A DNA stretch of 64,000 nucleotides from Rhodopseudomonas sp. (lineage in GTDB: Bacteria > Pseudomonadota > Alphaproteobacteria > Rhizobiales > Xanthobacteraceae), in the NCBI RefSeq assembly GCF_013377015.1, contig NZ_JACABA010000001.1, positions 1,191,871 to 1,255,870 of the forward strand. Direction: 5' to 3'. Below are positions 1 to 8,293 of the stretch, piece by piece. How positions within the stretch are numbered: position 1 is the stretch's first letter; each line of letters starts with the position of its first letter. The position numbers were made by a program, and so were the translations under genes. The notes beneath the pieces are model-generated. The model saw only the letters and a program-made list of their open reading frames with translations, was not told where the DNA came from and searched no databases.

Positions 1-80
1 ATCTCGGAGGTGGTGATGGCGCGGATGTTGATGTTGCGTGCCGCCAGCGCCGCGAGTGCCTAGGCGACGACGCGGGCATG
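1..80 (-). pseudogene. Decayed duplicate of the lysC 3' region (att-like remnant)
   Basis: Positions 1-55 are identical to 1361-1415 inside the intact lysC, and 56-80 match 1416-1440 with seven mismatches; similarity stops abruptly after 80. Read on the minus strand in the lysC frame, the segment gives the ACT-domain stretch AALAARNINIRAITTSEI preceded by an in-frame TAG, so it is not functional. It has the same orientation as lysC and brackets the parA gene. The pattern (gene 3' end duplicated in direct orientation on either side of foreign DNA) is what integration at a gene 3' end leaves behind. The copy runs off the left edge, so its full length is unknown. Confidence 0.8.
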
Positions 81-127
81 TCTTACCCTCTCAGGCCGAA
101 CTCCCTTGTCTCGCCCGCCTTACTATT

Positions 128-182
128 GTCCATTTTGGACTTTATAATGTCTAAATTGGACGACTAATAGTCTATTTTGGAC
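128..182 (+). promoter_or_regulatory. Three operator-like repeats with 21-bp period, overlapping the parA promoter
   Basis: Three 13-mers lie at 128-140 (GTCCATTTTGGAC), 149-161 (GTCTAAATTGGAC) and 170-182 (GTCTATTTTGGAC). The first is a perfect inverted repeat GTCCA-TTT-TGGAC; the others keep the TGGAC half. Unit starts are exactly 21 bp apart, two helical turns, so a bound protein would lie on one face. A TATAAT hexamer (143-148) sits between units 1 and 2, and the last unit ends 17 bp before the parA start. This fits an autoregulatory operator or a centromere-like site. No cognate DNA-binding protein is encoded in the window. Confidence 0.75.
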
Positions 183-199
183 ATAAGGAAATTCTCACG

Positions 200-1219
200 A
201 TGATAAAATATGCTTTCTGGAACAATAAGGGCGGCACTGGTAAAACAAGTTTAGCATTTCAGGCAATAACCCTTTACGCACAAAAACATCCGAAGAAACG
301 CATTCTTGCTATCGATGTCTGTCCACAAGCCAATCTGTCTGAACTGCTGCTGGGCGGCTTAAATAACAAGGGTAGTGACAAGCTATTGGCACGACAGGGG
401 CTACTGCCGAGGTGCAGCGTCGGCGGATATTTTCAGCTTCGATTGCCTTCGCCCTACGTAGCCCCTGTGTTTAACGCCGCGGACTTCATCACGAAGCCGA
501 GCACTATGAACAAGGCCATCCCTGAGAATATTGATTTGGTTTGCGGTGATCCTCTGCTCGAATTGCAGGCCAACGCTGTTAACACACTCGCGAACAACCA
601 GATTCCCGGGTCGAATCCTTGGATCGCTGTAGTTGATTGGCTTTCTGATTTCCTGAAAAAGATCGAGAACGATTACGACACCGTCTTCATGGATTGTAAC
701 CCCAGCTTCTCACTCTATACGCAAATTGCGCTTGCCGCATGCGACCGCATCGTATTGCCGGTGATGGCGGATGATTCGTCTCGTCGCGCAATTCAAAACG
801 CCTTCTCACTTGTCTATGGGCTTAAGCTTCCTTCCGAAATTTACGCAGCTTACGCCTTCGCCACCAAATTGAAGGCAGCAGAACGACCGCTGCCGAAGGT
901 GCATCTGATCGTCAAGAACCGCCTCACCCAGTATATGGGAGCTGCATCAGCGTATGCAGCGGTATTGGATGCGATCGAAAAGGACGTTGGCAATCTGCTC
1001 AAGTCCAATCCAGAAATCTTCAACTTCAAGCAGATCAGCAAAGGGTTTGTTGAAGTGCGGGATTTCCAAACAACAGGCGTCGTGGCTTTTGCGAAGGGGC
1101 TACCATTCTCGAAAGTCCAAGTTGGGAAGCAAACGATCAACGGGCACCGAGTGCAGGTAAAGAAAGACTACCTCGACAACGCTAAGGAAGCGATGAAAGG
1201 CTTGGTAGACTGTCTCTGA
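200..1219 (+). CDS. ParA-family ATPase (plasmid or island partition type)
   Basis: 339 aa. The deviant Walker A motif KGGTGKTS spans residues 10-17, a D..PQ motif (DVCPQ) follows at 39-43, and the Walker B-like hydrophobic stretch ends at Asp165 (FMDCNPS). These are diagnostic of ParA/MinD-type ATPases that move DNA or protein cargo. There is no N-terminal helix-turn-helix, so it resembles small partition ATPases rather than P1-type ParA. An AAGGA ribosome site lies about 10 bases before the ATG. Base composition is visibly lower in GC than the rest of the window, and codon choice (AAA, TTT, TTA) is unlike its neighbours, suggesting horizontal origin. No parB lies downstream: lysC follows in convergent orientation. 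A partner, if any, must be to the left of the window. Confidence 0.85.
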   Translation: MIKYAFWNNKGGTGKTSLAFQAITLYAQKHPKKRILAIDVCPQANLSELLLGGLNNKGSDKLLARQGLLPRCSVGGYFQLRLPSPYVAPVFNAADFITKPSTMNKAIPENIDLVCGDPLLELQANAVNTLANNQIPGSNPWIAVVDWLSDFLKKIENDYDTVFMDCNPSFSLYTQIALAACDRIVLPVMADDSSRRAIQNAFSLVYGLKLPSEIYAAYAFATKLKAAERPLPKVHLIVKNRLTQYMGAASAYAAVLDAIEKDVGNLLKSNPEIFNFKQISKGFVEVRDFQTTGVVAFAKGLPFSKVQVGKQTINGHRVQVKKDYLDNAKEAMKGLVDCL

Positions 1220-1275
1220 GCTCGGGGCACGCTCCCCCTGCCCTGCGGCGGGAACGCGCCACCCCTTTAGCGATT

Positions 1276-2529
1276 CTAAACTTGGTCCAGCCCGTATAAT
1301 GTATGCAGCGTCCGCACCGCCAGTTCGGTATAGGCGGCGTCAATCAGCACCGAAAACTTGATCTCGGAGGTGGTGATGGCGCGGATGTTGATGTTGCGTG
1401 CCGCCAGCGCCGCGAAGGCCTGCGCCGCGACGCCGGCATGGCTGCGCATGCCACTGCCGATCACCGAAACCTTGGCGACGTCGGTCTCGCTGTCGAATCG
1501 CGCATAGCCGATCTTGTCCTGCGCGCCGGTGATGGTCGCCTTGGCGCGGGCGAAATCCGACGCCGGCACCGTGAAGGTCAGATCGGTGGTCTTGCCGTCT
1601 TCGGAGACGTTCTGCACGATCATGTCGACGTTGATATTGGCCTCGGCCAGGGGGCCGAAGATCGAGGCCGCCACCCCCGGCTTGTCCTCGATCCGGCGCA
1701 CCGAAATCTGCGCCTCGTCCTTCGAAAAGGCGATGCCGGTGACGACGTGGTTTTCCATGACTTCCTCCTCGCTGCAGATCAGCGTGCCGGGCGGGGTGCC
1801 GAAGGGATCGATATCCTCGGGCTTGTCGAAACTGGAGCGGACGAACACCGGCATGTTGTGCACCATACCGAGCTCCACCGAACGGACCTGCAGCACCTTG
1901 GCGCCCTGCGACGCCAGTTCCAGCATTTCCTCGAACGCGATTCTGTTCAGCCGACGCGCCTTCGGCACCACCCGCGGGTCGGTGGTGTAGACGCCATCGA
2001 CGTCGGTGTAGATGTCGCAGCGGTCGGCGTGGATCGCGGCGGCGATCGCGACCGCCGAGGTGTCGGAACCGCCGCGGCCGAGCGTGGTGATTCGGCCGGT
2101 CGGCGCATGGATGCCTTGGAACCCGGCGATCACCGCGACTTCCTTGTGCTCGGCGAAGCGCTTGATGATCTCTCCGCCGTCGATCCCGACAATCCGCGCC
2201 GAAGCGTGGGCGTCGCTGGTCAGAATCGGGATCTGCCAGCCCTGCCAGGATCGGGCCGGAATCCCGAGCGATTGCAGCGCAATTGCAAGAAGCCCGGAGG
2301 TGACCTGCTCGCCGGAGGCCACCACCGCGTCGTATTCTCGCGCGTCATGCAGCGGCGATGCCTCGCGGCACCATTCGACCAGTTCGTTGGTCTTGCCGGA
2401 CATCGCCGACACCACCACGGCGACCTCGTGGCCGGCGTCGACTTCACGCTTGACATGCCGCGCGACGTTGCGGATGCGCTCGATATTGGCGACGGACGTG
2501 CCGCCGAATTTCATCACCAGCCGGCCCAT
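1276..2529 (-). CDS. lysC: Aspartate kinase
   Basis: 417 aa; phosphorylates aspartate, the first step to lysine, threonine, methionine and diaminopimelate. The N-terminal kinase domain opens with MKFGGTSVANIERI, has the TTLGRGGSDTSAVA nucleotide/aspartate motif, and is followed by tandem ACT domains with the usual IQNVSEDGKTDLTFTV-like and VIGSGMRSHAGVAA-like stretches that bind feedback effectors. An open frame extends 100 codons upstream, but the ATG at 2529 gives the family start MGRLVMKFGG. It is divergent from ubiG. The last 28 codons lie on the island side of the duplicated segment (1361-1440) and may have been supplied by the inserted element. Confidence 0.96.
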   Translation of the reverse strand: MGRLVMKFGGTSVANIERIRNVARHVKREVDAGHEVAVVVSAMSGKTNELVEWCREASPLHDAREYDAVVASGEQVTSGLLAIALQSLGIPARSWQGWQIPILTSDAHASARIVGIDGGEIIKRFAEHKEVAVIAGFQGIHAPTGRITTLGRGGSDTSAVAIAAAIHADRCDIYTDVDGVYTTDPRVVPKARRLNRIAFEEMLELASQGAKVLQVRSVELGMVHNMPVFVRSSFDKPEDIDPFGTPPGTLICSEEEVMENHVVTGIAFSKDEAQISVRRIEDKPGVAASIFGPLAEANINVDMIVQNVSEDGKTTDLTFTVPASDFARAKATITGAQDKIGYARFDSETDVAKVSVIGSGMRSHAGVAAQAFAALAARNINIRAITTSEIKFSVLIDAAYTELAVRTLHTLYGLDQV

Positions 2530-2698
2530 GACGAATAGTGCAATCCCTGAAAACAACGAGTAATGATATCGCGGATTCCGTGGACCGCGGGCGCCGATTG
2601 GCGCGTATACATAGCGGCGCGGTTCCGGGCAAGCAACCGGGCTTCCGCGAGGCCGCCGGGCAATTCCATTACCGCGCGATAGGAGCACGGCGCACCAC
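2530..2698. promoter_or_regulatory. Divergent lysC/ubiG intergenic region
   Basis: 169 bp between two divergent starts, so it must hold both promoters. An AGGAG ribosome site for ubiG is at 2682-2686. A small inverted repeat GCGCC-GATT-GGCGC is visible near 2592-2605. No clear sigma-70 hexamers were identified. Confidence 0.45.
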
Positions 2699-3460
2699 AT
2701 GGCAACACCACCGAATTCCGCCGGCGCACCGGCTTCCACCGTCGATCCCGCTGAAATCGCGAAATTCTCGCGGCTGTCGGCCGAGTGGTGGGACCCGAAC
2801 GGCAAGATGGCGCCGCTGCACAAAATCAATCCGCTGCGGCTGGCCTATATTCGCGACGCCGCCTGCCGCAAGTTCGAGCGCAACGCCAAGAGCCTGAACT
2901 GCCTGTCCGGGCTGCGGATGCTCGACATCGGCTGCGGCGCCGGCCTGCTGTGCGAGCCGTTCACCCGGCTCGGTGCCCAGGTGATCGGGGTCGACCCCTC
3001 CGCCACCAACATTGCCGCGGCTAAGCTGCACGCCGACAAGTCGCAAGTCTCGATCGACTATCGCAACACCACGATCGAGCAGATCGACCCGCGCGAACGC
3101 TTCGATATCGTGTTGGCGATGGAGGTGATCGAGCACGTCACCGACGTCGGCGCGTTCCTCGGCCGCTGCGCGGCCATGCTGAAGCCGGGCGGACTGATGG
3201 TGGTCTCGACCCTGAACCGCAACTGGAAGAGCTTCGCGCTGGCCATCGTCGGCGCCGAATATGTGATGCGCTGGCTGCCGCGCGGCACCCATCAATGGGA
3301 CAAGTTCGTTACCCCGGCTGAACTCGCCCGCCATTTGCACAACCACAAACTCACCATCACCGAGCAGGCCGGCGTGGTCTACAATCCGCTCGCCGACCGC
3401 TGGAGCATCTCGTCGGACATGGACGTGAACTACATGGTGGTGGCCGAGGGTGCCGGCTAG
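2699..3460 (+). CDS. ubiG: Ubiquinone biosynthesis O-methyltransferase
   Basis: 253 aa class I SAM-dependent methyltransferase. It carries out both O-methylations of the ubiquinone ring. SAM motif I is LDIGCGAGLL at about residues 75-84, the acidic motif II is VIGVDPS, and the post-motif region VLAMEVIEHV is typical of UbiG. The N-terminus FSRLSAEWWDPNGKMAPLHKINPLR is close to the family signature around the conserved W-WDP-G. Length is normal. An AGGAG ribosome site precedes the ATG. It stands alone here, divergent from lysC and convergent with the GGDEF-EAL gene 23 bp away. Confidence 0.95.
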   Translation: MATPPNSAGAPASTVDPAEIAKFSRLSAEWWDPNGKMAPLHKINPLRLAYIRDAACRKFERNAKSLNCLSGLRMLDIGCGAGLLCEPFTRLGAQVIGVDPSATNIAAAKLHADKSQVSIDYRNTTIEQIDPRERFDIVLAMEVIEHVTDVGAFLGRCAAMLKPGGLMVVSTLNRNWKSFALAIVGAEYVMRWLPRGTHQWDKFVTPAELARHLHNHKLTITEQAGVVYNPLADRWSISSDMDVNYMVVAEGAG

Positions 3461-3483
3461 CAAGCCGTCTGCCGTCTAATCCG

Positions 3484-6270
3484 CTAGGCCGCTCCCGCCG
3501 TACGCCGATCACGCCGGGAAAACAGCTTGGCGATGTCCGCGGCAGGGATCGCCGGGCTGAAAAGATAGCCCTGCATTTCGGTGCAGCCGAGCCTGCGCAG
3601 CTCGATGCGCTGTTGCTCGGTCTCGACGCCTTCGGCCGTCGTCGTCATGTTGCGCGAGGCGGCGATGTTGACGACGGCCTGCACGATGCAGGACGACTCA
3701 CCGGCCCCGGAAATGTCCTTGATGAAGCTCCGATCGATCTTGATTTTGTCGAACGGAAAGCGCTGCAGATAGCTCAGCGAGGAATAGCCGGTGCCGAAAT
3801 CGTCAAGCGCAATGCCGACGCCCAGCCCGCGGAGCTGGTGCAGCATTTCGAGCGCCGCCTCGTCGTCGTGAATCAGAACCGCCTCGGTGATTTCCAGCTC
3901 CAGCCGTCGCGGCGGCAGGCCCGAGGCAGCGAGCGCGGCCGCGACCTTCAAGGCGAATGCCTGGCTGCGGAACTGCACCGGCGAGACGTTGACCGCCAGC
4001 TTGATATCATCCGGCCAGGTGACGGCTTCGGCACAGGCGGTCGTCAGCACCCATTCACCGAGCGGATTGATCAGGCCGGTCTCTTCGGCTACCGGAATGA
4101 AGTCCGCCGGCGAGATCATGCCGCGCTCCGGATGACGCCAGCGCAACAGCGCTTCGCAACTGTTGACCTCGTTGCTTTGCAGATTGACCAGCGGCTGATA
4201 ATAGATCTCCAGGTCGCGACCCGCGATCGCGAGACGCAAATCCATTTCCAGCGCGCGGTGCGCCTTCGCGCACTCCTCCATCGACGCTTCGAAGAAGCGG
4301 TAGGTCCGCCGACCATCGGCCTTGGCCGCGTACATTGCCAGATCGGCGTTCTTCAGCAATTGATCGATGTCCCCGCCGTCGCGCGGCGCCACCGCAATTC
4401 CGATGCTGGCGTCAGTGGTCACCTGGTGACCATTGCATTCATAGGGCTCACGGATGGTTCGGTAGATTCGTCCGACCAGATCCGTCGTATCGGACGGCTC
4501 TCGCACACCGGTCTGGATGATGGCGAATTCATCGCCGCCGATCCGCGCGGCGAAATCGGCCGTGCCGAGACATCCGCGCAGCCGGCTGGCCACCGCCTTC
4601 AACAACTCGTCACCGATCGGATGCCCGAGCGAGTCGTTGATGCTCTTGAACTGATCGATGTCGATGTAGTGCACGGCCAGTTGCTCGTCGGGCTTCATCA
4701 ACTGCAGTGCGAGATCGAGCCGCTCGCTGAACAGCGTCCGGTTCGGCAAATCCGTCAGCGCATCGTAATGCGCCATGTGGATGATCCGTTCTTCGTCGGC
4801 CTTGCGCTGGGTAATGTCCTCCATGGTCGTCATCCAGCCACCGCCCGGGAGCGGCTGATTCAGAACCTGGATCAGTCGACCGTCGGCGGCCTCGAGGTTG
4901 ATGCGGCTCACCTTACCCAACGAGACCTTGTACCGGATCGATTCACAATGTTCATCGACGTCGCCCTTCAGCGATCCGACCGCCTTGCGATGCGCGATCA
5001 GCTCGCGGAAGCTGCAGCCTGGCTTGACGATATCAGGCGAGAGCCCAAACATTTCGATGTAGCGCTGATTGACGACGGCGAGCCGCTCGGTGCTGTCGAA
5101 CAGCAACAGGCCCTGAACGATGTTGCTGACGGCGTAGTCGAGTCGCTCCCGCTCCTGCGCCTCCAACTCCTGCGCGCAACGCAGCTTCTGATTGAGATCT
5201 TCGATGGCCTGCCGCTGGGCCTCCAGCGATGCCGCCGTGCCGTTCAGCACGCTCATCAGCTTGCCGAGTTCGCCGCGCGGAAAGGGCGGCGGGATCCGCA
5301 CGCCGAGATCGCCAGCACCAAGGCGTTCGGCCATCGCGGCGATCCGGCCAATCTGGAAACGGATGCTGAGCTCCGCCAGCAGCCAAATGCCGGACAGAAA
5401 CAAAAGCAGCAGCGCGACCAGGATGGCAATTTCCTTGGCGAGGCGCTGGTTCGGCGCCGCCACCAGTTCCGATTTGGAGCGGCCCGCCAACACATGCAGA
5501 CTGCCGCTGCCGACCTGGAGGGCGTGCGCCACCGCCCATACCTCGCCTTCGCCATTGGCATTCACCAGTTCCCTGGTTTCGCCATCCGTTTCGGTGGCAA
5601 AGCGCAGCAGCCCGGAATTCGCCAGTGTATGCCCCTGGCCAACGCCCCGGGGCTGCGGGGATGACCGACCCAGCACCCTGCCCTCGCTATCCGCAAGCAC
5701 CACATCGACGCCATCCGGAAGATTTTTGGCCTGCGCTGCCATGAACCTAGCGAGATCGAGCGATGCCAGCAGAACGAACCGCAACTGCCCCAACTCGTCG
5801 CGGGCGGGATAGGCGATTTGCAGTACCGGCGCCCCGGTGAGGCGACCGAACACCGGCTCCACGATGACGGCGTTGGTCGTCTCAAGCGCACGCTTGAAAT
5901 AGTAGCGGTCTCGCAGATCCAGGACCCGCCCGGTCTGCAGGGAATCGCAAAACAGCTTTCCATCCGGGTTGATCGTCAGGATCCCTGTGAACTGGGGATT
6001 TTTCGCCAGCACATCGGCAAGGAATGCGGAGCATTTCGCCTTGTCGCTGACGGCGAGGTCGTGGGCCTGCGCCAGGCCGAAATGAAGTTGGCTGGTTCCC
6101 TGGATCTTGGTGTCGAGGTTGGCGGCGATGATGCGCGCCATCGGCGCCAGGCTGCCGGTCGCGGCCGCGATGTCCCTGCCGCGATCCTGATAATAGTGCC
6201 AGCCGACGAAGAAGGCCGGCAACAAGGCTGAACCCAACACCAGCAACAGTAAGCGGAGGCGGATACTCAC
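3484..6270 (-). CDS. Membrane GGDEF-EAL protein with Cache-type sensor, HAMP and PAS
   Basis: 928 aa from a GTG start at 6270, chosen because it immediately precedes the first membrane helix (LRLLLLVLGSALLPAFFVGW); the open frame itself goes 115 codons further without family-like sequence. Order: TM1 (about 5-24), periplasmic Cache-like sensor (about 30-270), TM2 (about 280-298), HAMP, a PAS domain, GGDEF (motif RIGGDEFAII near 577) and EAL (CEALLRWRHP near 705, with later DDFGTGYSSL). GGDEF domains make and EAL domains degrade cyclic di-GMP; both motifs look intact, so net activity cannot be predicted. Probably converts an external signal into a c-di-GMP change. Single gene, convergent with ubiG. 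Confidence 0.9.
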   Translation of the reverse strand: MSIRLRLLLLVLGSALLPAFFVGWHYYQDRGRDIAAATGSLAPMARIIAANLDTKIQGTSQLHFGLAQAHDLAVSDKAKCSAFLADVLAKNPQFTGILTINPDGKLFCDSLQTGRVLDLRDRYYFKRALETTNAVIVEPVFGRLTGAPVLQIAYPARDELGQLRFVLLASLDLARFMAAQAKNLPDGVDVVLADSEGRVLGRSSPQPRGVGQGHTLANSGLLRFATETDGETRELVNANGEGEVWAVAHALQVGSGSLHVLAGRSKSELVAAPNQRLAKEIAILVALLLLFLSGIWLLAELSIRFQIGRIAAMAERLGAGDLGVRIPPPFPRGELGKLMSVLNGTAASLEAQRQAIEDLNQKLRCAQELEAQERERLDYAVSNIVQGLLLFDSTERLAVVNQRYIEMFGLSPDIVKPGCSFRELIAHRKAVGSLKGDVDEHCESIRYKVSLGKVSRINLEAADGRLIQVLNQPLPGGGWMTTMEDITQRKADEERIIHMAHYDALTDLPNRTLFSERLDLALQLMKPDEQLAVHYIDIDQFKSINDSLGHPIGDELLKAVASRLRGCLGTADFAARIGGDEFAIIQTGVREPSDTTDLVGRIYRTIREPYECNGHQVTTDASIGIAVAPRDGGDIDQLLKNADLAMYAAKADGRRTYRFFEASMEECAKAHRALEMDLRLAIAGRDLEIYYQPLVNLQSNEVNSCEALLRWRHPERGMISPADFIPVAEETGLINPLGEWVLTTACAEAVTWPDDIKLAVNVSPVQFRSQAFALKVAAALAASGLPPRRLELEITEAVLIHDDEAALEMLHQLRGLGVGIALDDFGTGYSSLSYLQRFPFDKIKIDRSFIKDISGAGESSCIVQAVVNIAASRNMTTTAEGVETEQQRIELRRLGCTEMQGYLFSPAIPAADIAKLFSRRDRRTAGAA

Positions 6271-6613
6271 GTCTATTCTCGCATCGGGCCGAAACACACC
6301 AGCCGAAATTCCGCCGCACTCACGATGCCGCACCGCAAGACTAATCGTTAGCGACTTCCGGAACGTTAACCCGTTGCCCTGGTAAAAATACCTAGTCCGG
6401 CCGGTGGTCGGGCCGGACCGCGCCTCGAACCGAGCGGCGACCGGGACCCCATGCTGCGACGCAATCGTGGCCGGCGGCGATGCTGACGCACTGCAGCATC
6501 TGATTGATCGGCGTTGCTCCGATCCGCGGCCGACCGGCGGCCGAATTGATGTTGGCTGATATTCGCGGTCTGATTGGCGCAAGATTCGCCGACCGGCGCT
6601 AACCGAGGACATC
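6271..6613. other. 343-bp divergent intergenic region
   Basis: Lies between the GGDEF-EAL gene and the GMC oxidoreductase and should contain both promoters. I see no gene. Two inverted repeats stand out: GGTA-AAAA-TACC at 6381-6392 and TCCGGCC...GGCCGGA at 6396-6417, both about 110-150 bp upstream of the GTG start at 6270. Confidence 0.5.
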
Positions 6614-8263
6614 ATGGACAGCTTCGACTATGTGATCGTCGGCGCGGGCACCGCCGGTTGCGTGCTCGCCAGCCGCCTCGGCGAAGATGCCGGCGCCAGC
6701 ATCTGCGTGCTCGAGGCCGGGCCCAGCGACTGGCATCCCTATATTCATCTGCCCGCCGGCTTCATCAAGACGTTCTACAATTCGAGCGTGAACTGGTGCT
6801 ATTCGCAGGAGCCGGGTCCGTGGACGGCGGGCCGCCGCATCTATGCGCCGCGTGGCAAGACGCTGGGCGGATCGAGTTCGATCAACGGCCACATCTATAA
6901 TCGCGGCCAGCGCCAGGACTTCGACACCTGGGCACAGCTCGGCAATCGCGGCTGGGGCTATGCCGACGTGCTGCCCTATTTCAAGCGGCTGGAACAGCGG
7001 ATCGGCGACGCCGACGCGACCTTCCGTGGCCGCGACGGTGCCCTTGCGGTGACCGACATCGACTGGCAGGACCCGCTGTGCGAGGCGTTCATCGTCGGCG
7101 CCGTCAGTCTCGGCATCCCGCGCAATCCCGATTACAACGGCGCGCTGCAGGAAGGCGTCGCCTATGCCCAGCGCACCATCCACAACGGGCGGCGGGTGAG
7201 CGCGGCCACCGCCTTCCTGCATCCGGCGATCAAGCGCGGCAATGTCGACGTCCGCACCAACGCCCATGCGACGGAGATCGTGTTCGAAGGCAAGCGCGCG
7301 GTCGGCGTGCGCTACGCCAAGGGCGGCAAGGGCGGCGGGGCGATCGAGGTTCACGCCCGCAAGGAAGTGATCCTGGCCGGCGGCAGCTACAACTCACCGC
7401 AATTGTTGCAGCTGTCCGGCGTCGGTCCGCCGGCGCTGCTGCAAACGCTCGGAATCGAGGTGCACCATGGGCTGGCCGGCGTCGGCGAGGGATTGCAGGA
7501 CCACTACGCGCCGCGTTCGGTCGCCCGCGTCAAAAACACCAAGACGATCAACGAGCGCGCGCGGGGCATCAGCTTGGCGATCGAGGCGCTCAAATGGGCG
7601 ACGACGCGGCGCGGCATCCTGGCGCAGTCGCCGACCCTGGTCTATTGCTTCTGGCATTCGGGCGAGACTACCGAGAGCTCCGATCTGCAGCTGACCTTCA
7701 CGCCGGCGAGCTACAAGGAGGGCGTCCAGGGCCAGCTCGAGGACGAGCCCGGCATGACCGTAGCGTCGTGGCAGCAGCGCCCCGAAAGTCGCGGCTATGT
7801 CCGTTGCCGTTCCGCCGATCCGTTCGCGCCGCCGCTGATCCAGACCAACTATCTGGCCGAGGAGCTCGACCGCCGCGTCGTCGTCGCCGGGATGCGGCTG
7901 GCGCGCCGGCTGCTGTCGTCGGCGCCGCTCGCCCACTACCATGAACGCGAGGACTTTCCCGGACCCGACGTGCAGACCGACGACGAATTCCTGGCCGCCG
8001 CAACCCAGCGCGCGACCACGACGTTTCATCCCGGCTGCACCTGCCGGATGGGTCCGGCGAACAGTTCCTGGGCGGTGGTCGACGATCAGCTGCGGGTGCA
8101 CGGACTACAGAATCTGCGCGTGGTCGATGCCTCGATCATGCCGCGGATGATCTCCGCCAATCTTAATGCCGCGACTATGATGATCGCCGACAAGGCCTCC
8201 GACCTGATCCGCGGCCGCAGCGCGCCGGAGGCCGATCAACTTGTCAGCCGCATGACCGGCTGA
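6614..8263 (+). CDS. GMC-family FAD-dependent oxidoreductase (choline/alcohol dehydrogenase type)
   Basis: 549 aa. The N-terminal Rossmann motif YVIVGAGTAGCVLASRL with a following CVLEAG binds FAD; the GMC signature region is APRGKTLGGSSSINGHIYNRG (about 76-96), and the C-terminal catalytic part contains HPGCTCRMG and the closing MPRMISANLNAATMMIADKA. Length is normal for choline dehydrogenase or alkan-1-ol dehydrogenase homologues (BetA/AlkJ). No betaine aldehyde dehydrogenase, BetI or transporter is adjacent, so the substrate is open; an alcohol is the safe statement. Single gene, convergent with the following MBL-fold gene, no signal peptide seen. Confidence 0.9.
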   Translation: MDSFDYVIVGAGTAGCVLASRLGEDAGASICVLEAGPSDWHPYIHLPAGFIKTFYNSSVNWCYSQEPGPWTAGRRIYAPRGKTLGGSSSINGHIYNRGQRQDFDTWAQLGNRGWGYADVLPYFKRLEQRIGDADATFRGRDGALAVTDIDWQDPLCEAFIVGAVSLGIPRNPDYNGALQEGVAYAQRTIHNGRRVSAATAFLHPAIKRGNVDVRTNAHATEIVFEGKRAVGVRYAKGGKGGGAIEVHARKEVILAGGSYNSPQLLQLSGVGPPALLQTLGIEVHHGLAGVGEGLQDHYAPRSVARVKNTKTINERARGISLAIEALKWATTRRGILAQSPTLVYCFWHSGETTESSDLQLTFTPASYKEGVQGQLEDEPGMTVASWQQRPESRGYVRCRSADPFAPPLIQTNYLAEELDRRVVVAGMRLARRLLSSAPLAHYHEREDFPGPDVQTDDEFLAAATQRATTTFHPGCTCRMGPANSSWAVVDDQLRVHGLQNLRVVDASIMPRMISANLNAATMMIADKASDLIRGRSAPEADQLVSRMTG

Positions 8264-8293
8264 GGCCGATCGTCCGGGGTCGCGAAACGCACC

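Noticed and set aside
1303-2538. Long plus-strand open frames opposite lysC, rich in Arg, Gly, His and Asp
   Set aside because: They are antisense shadows created by GC-rich codon bias; lysC has complete motifs on the other strand.
3613-5664. 683-codon plus-strand frame opposite the GGDEF-EAL gene
   Set aside because: Composition is typical of an antisense shadow (Arg, Gln, His, Asp rich) with no domain; the opposite strand has all GGDEF and EAL motifs.
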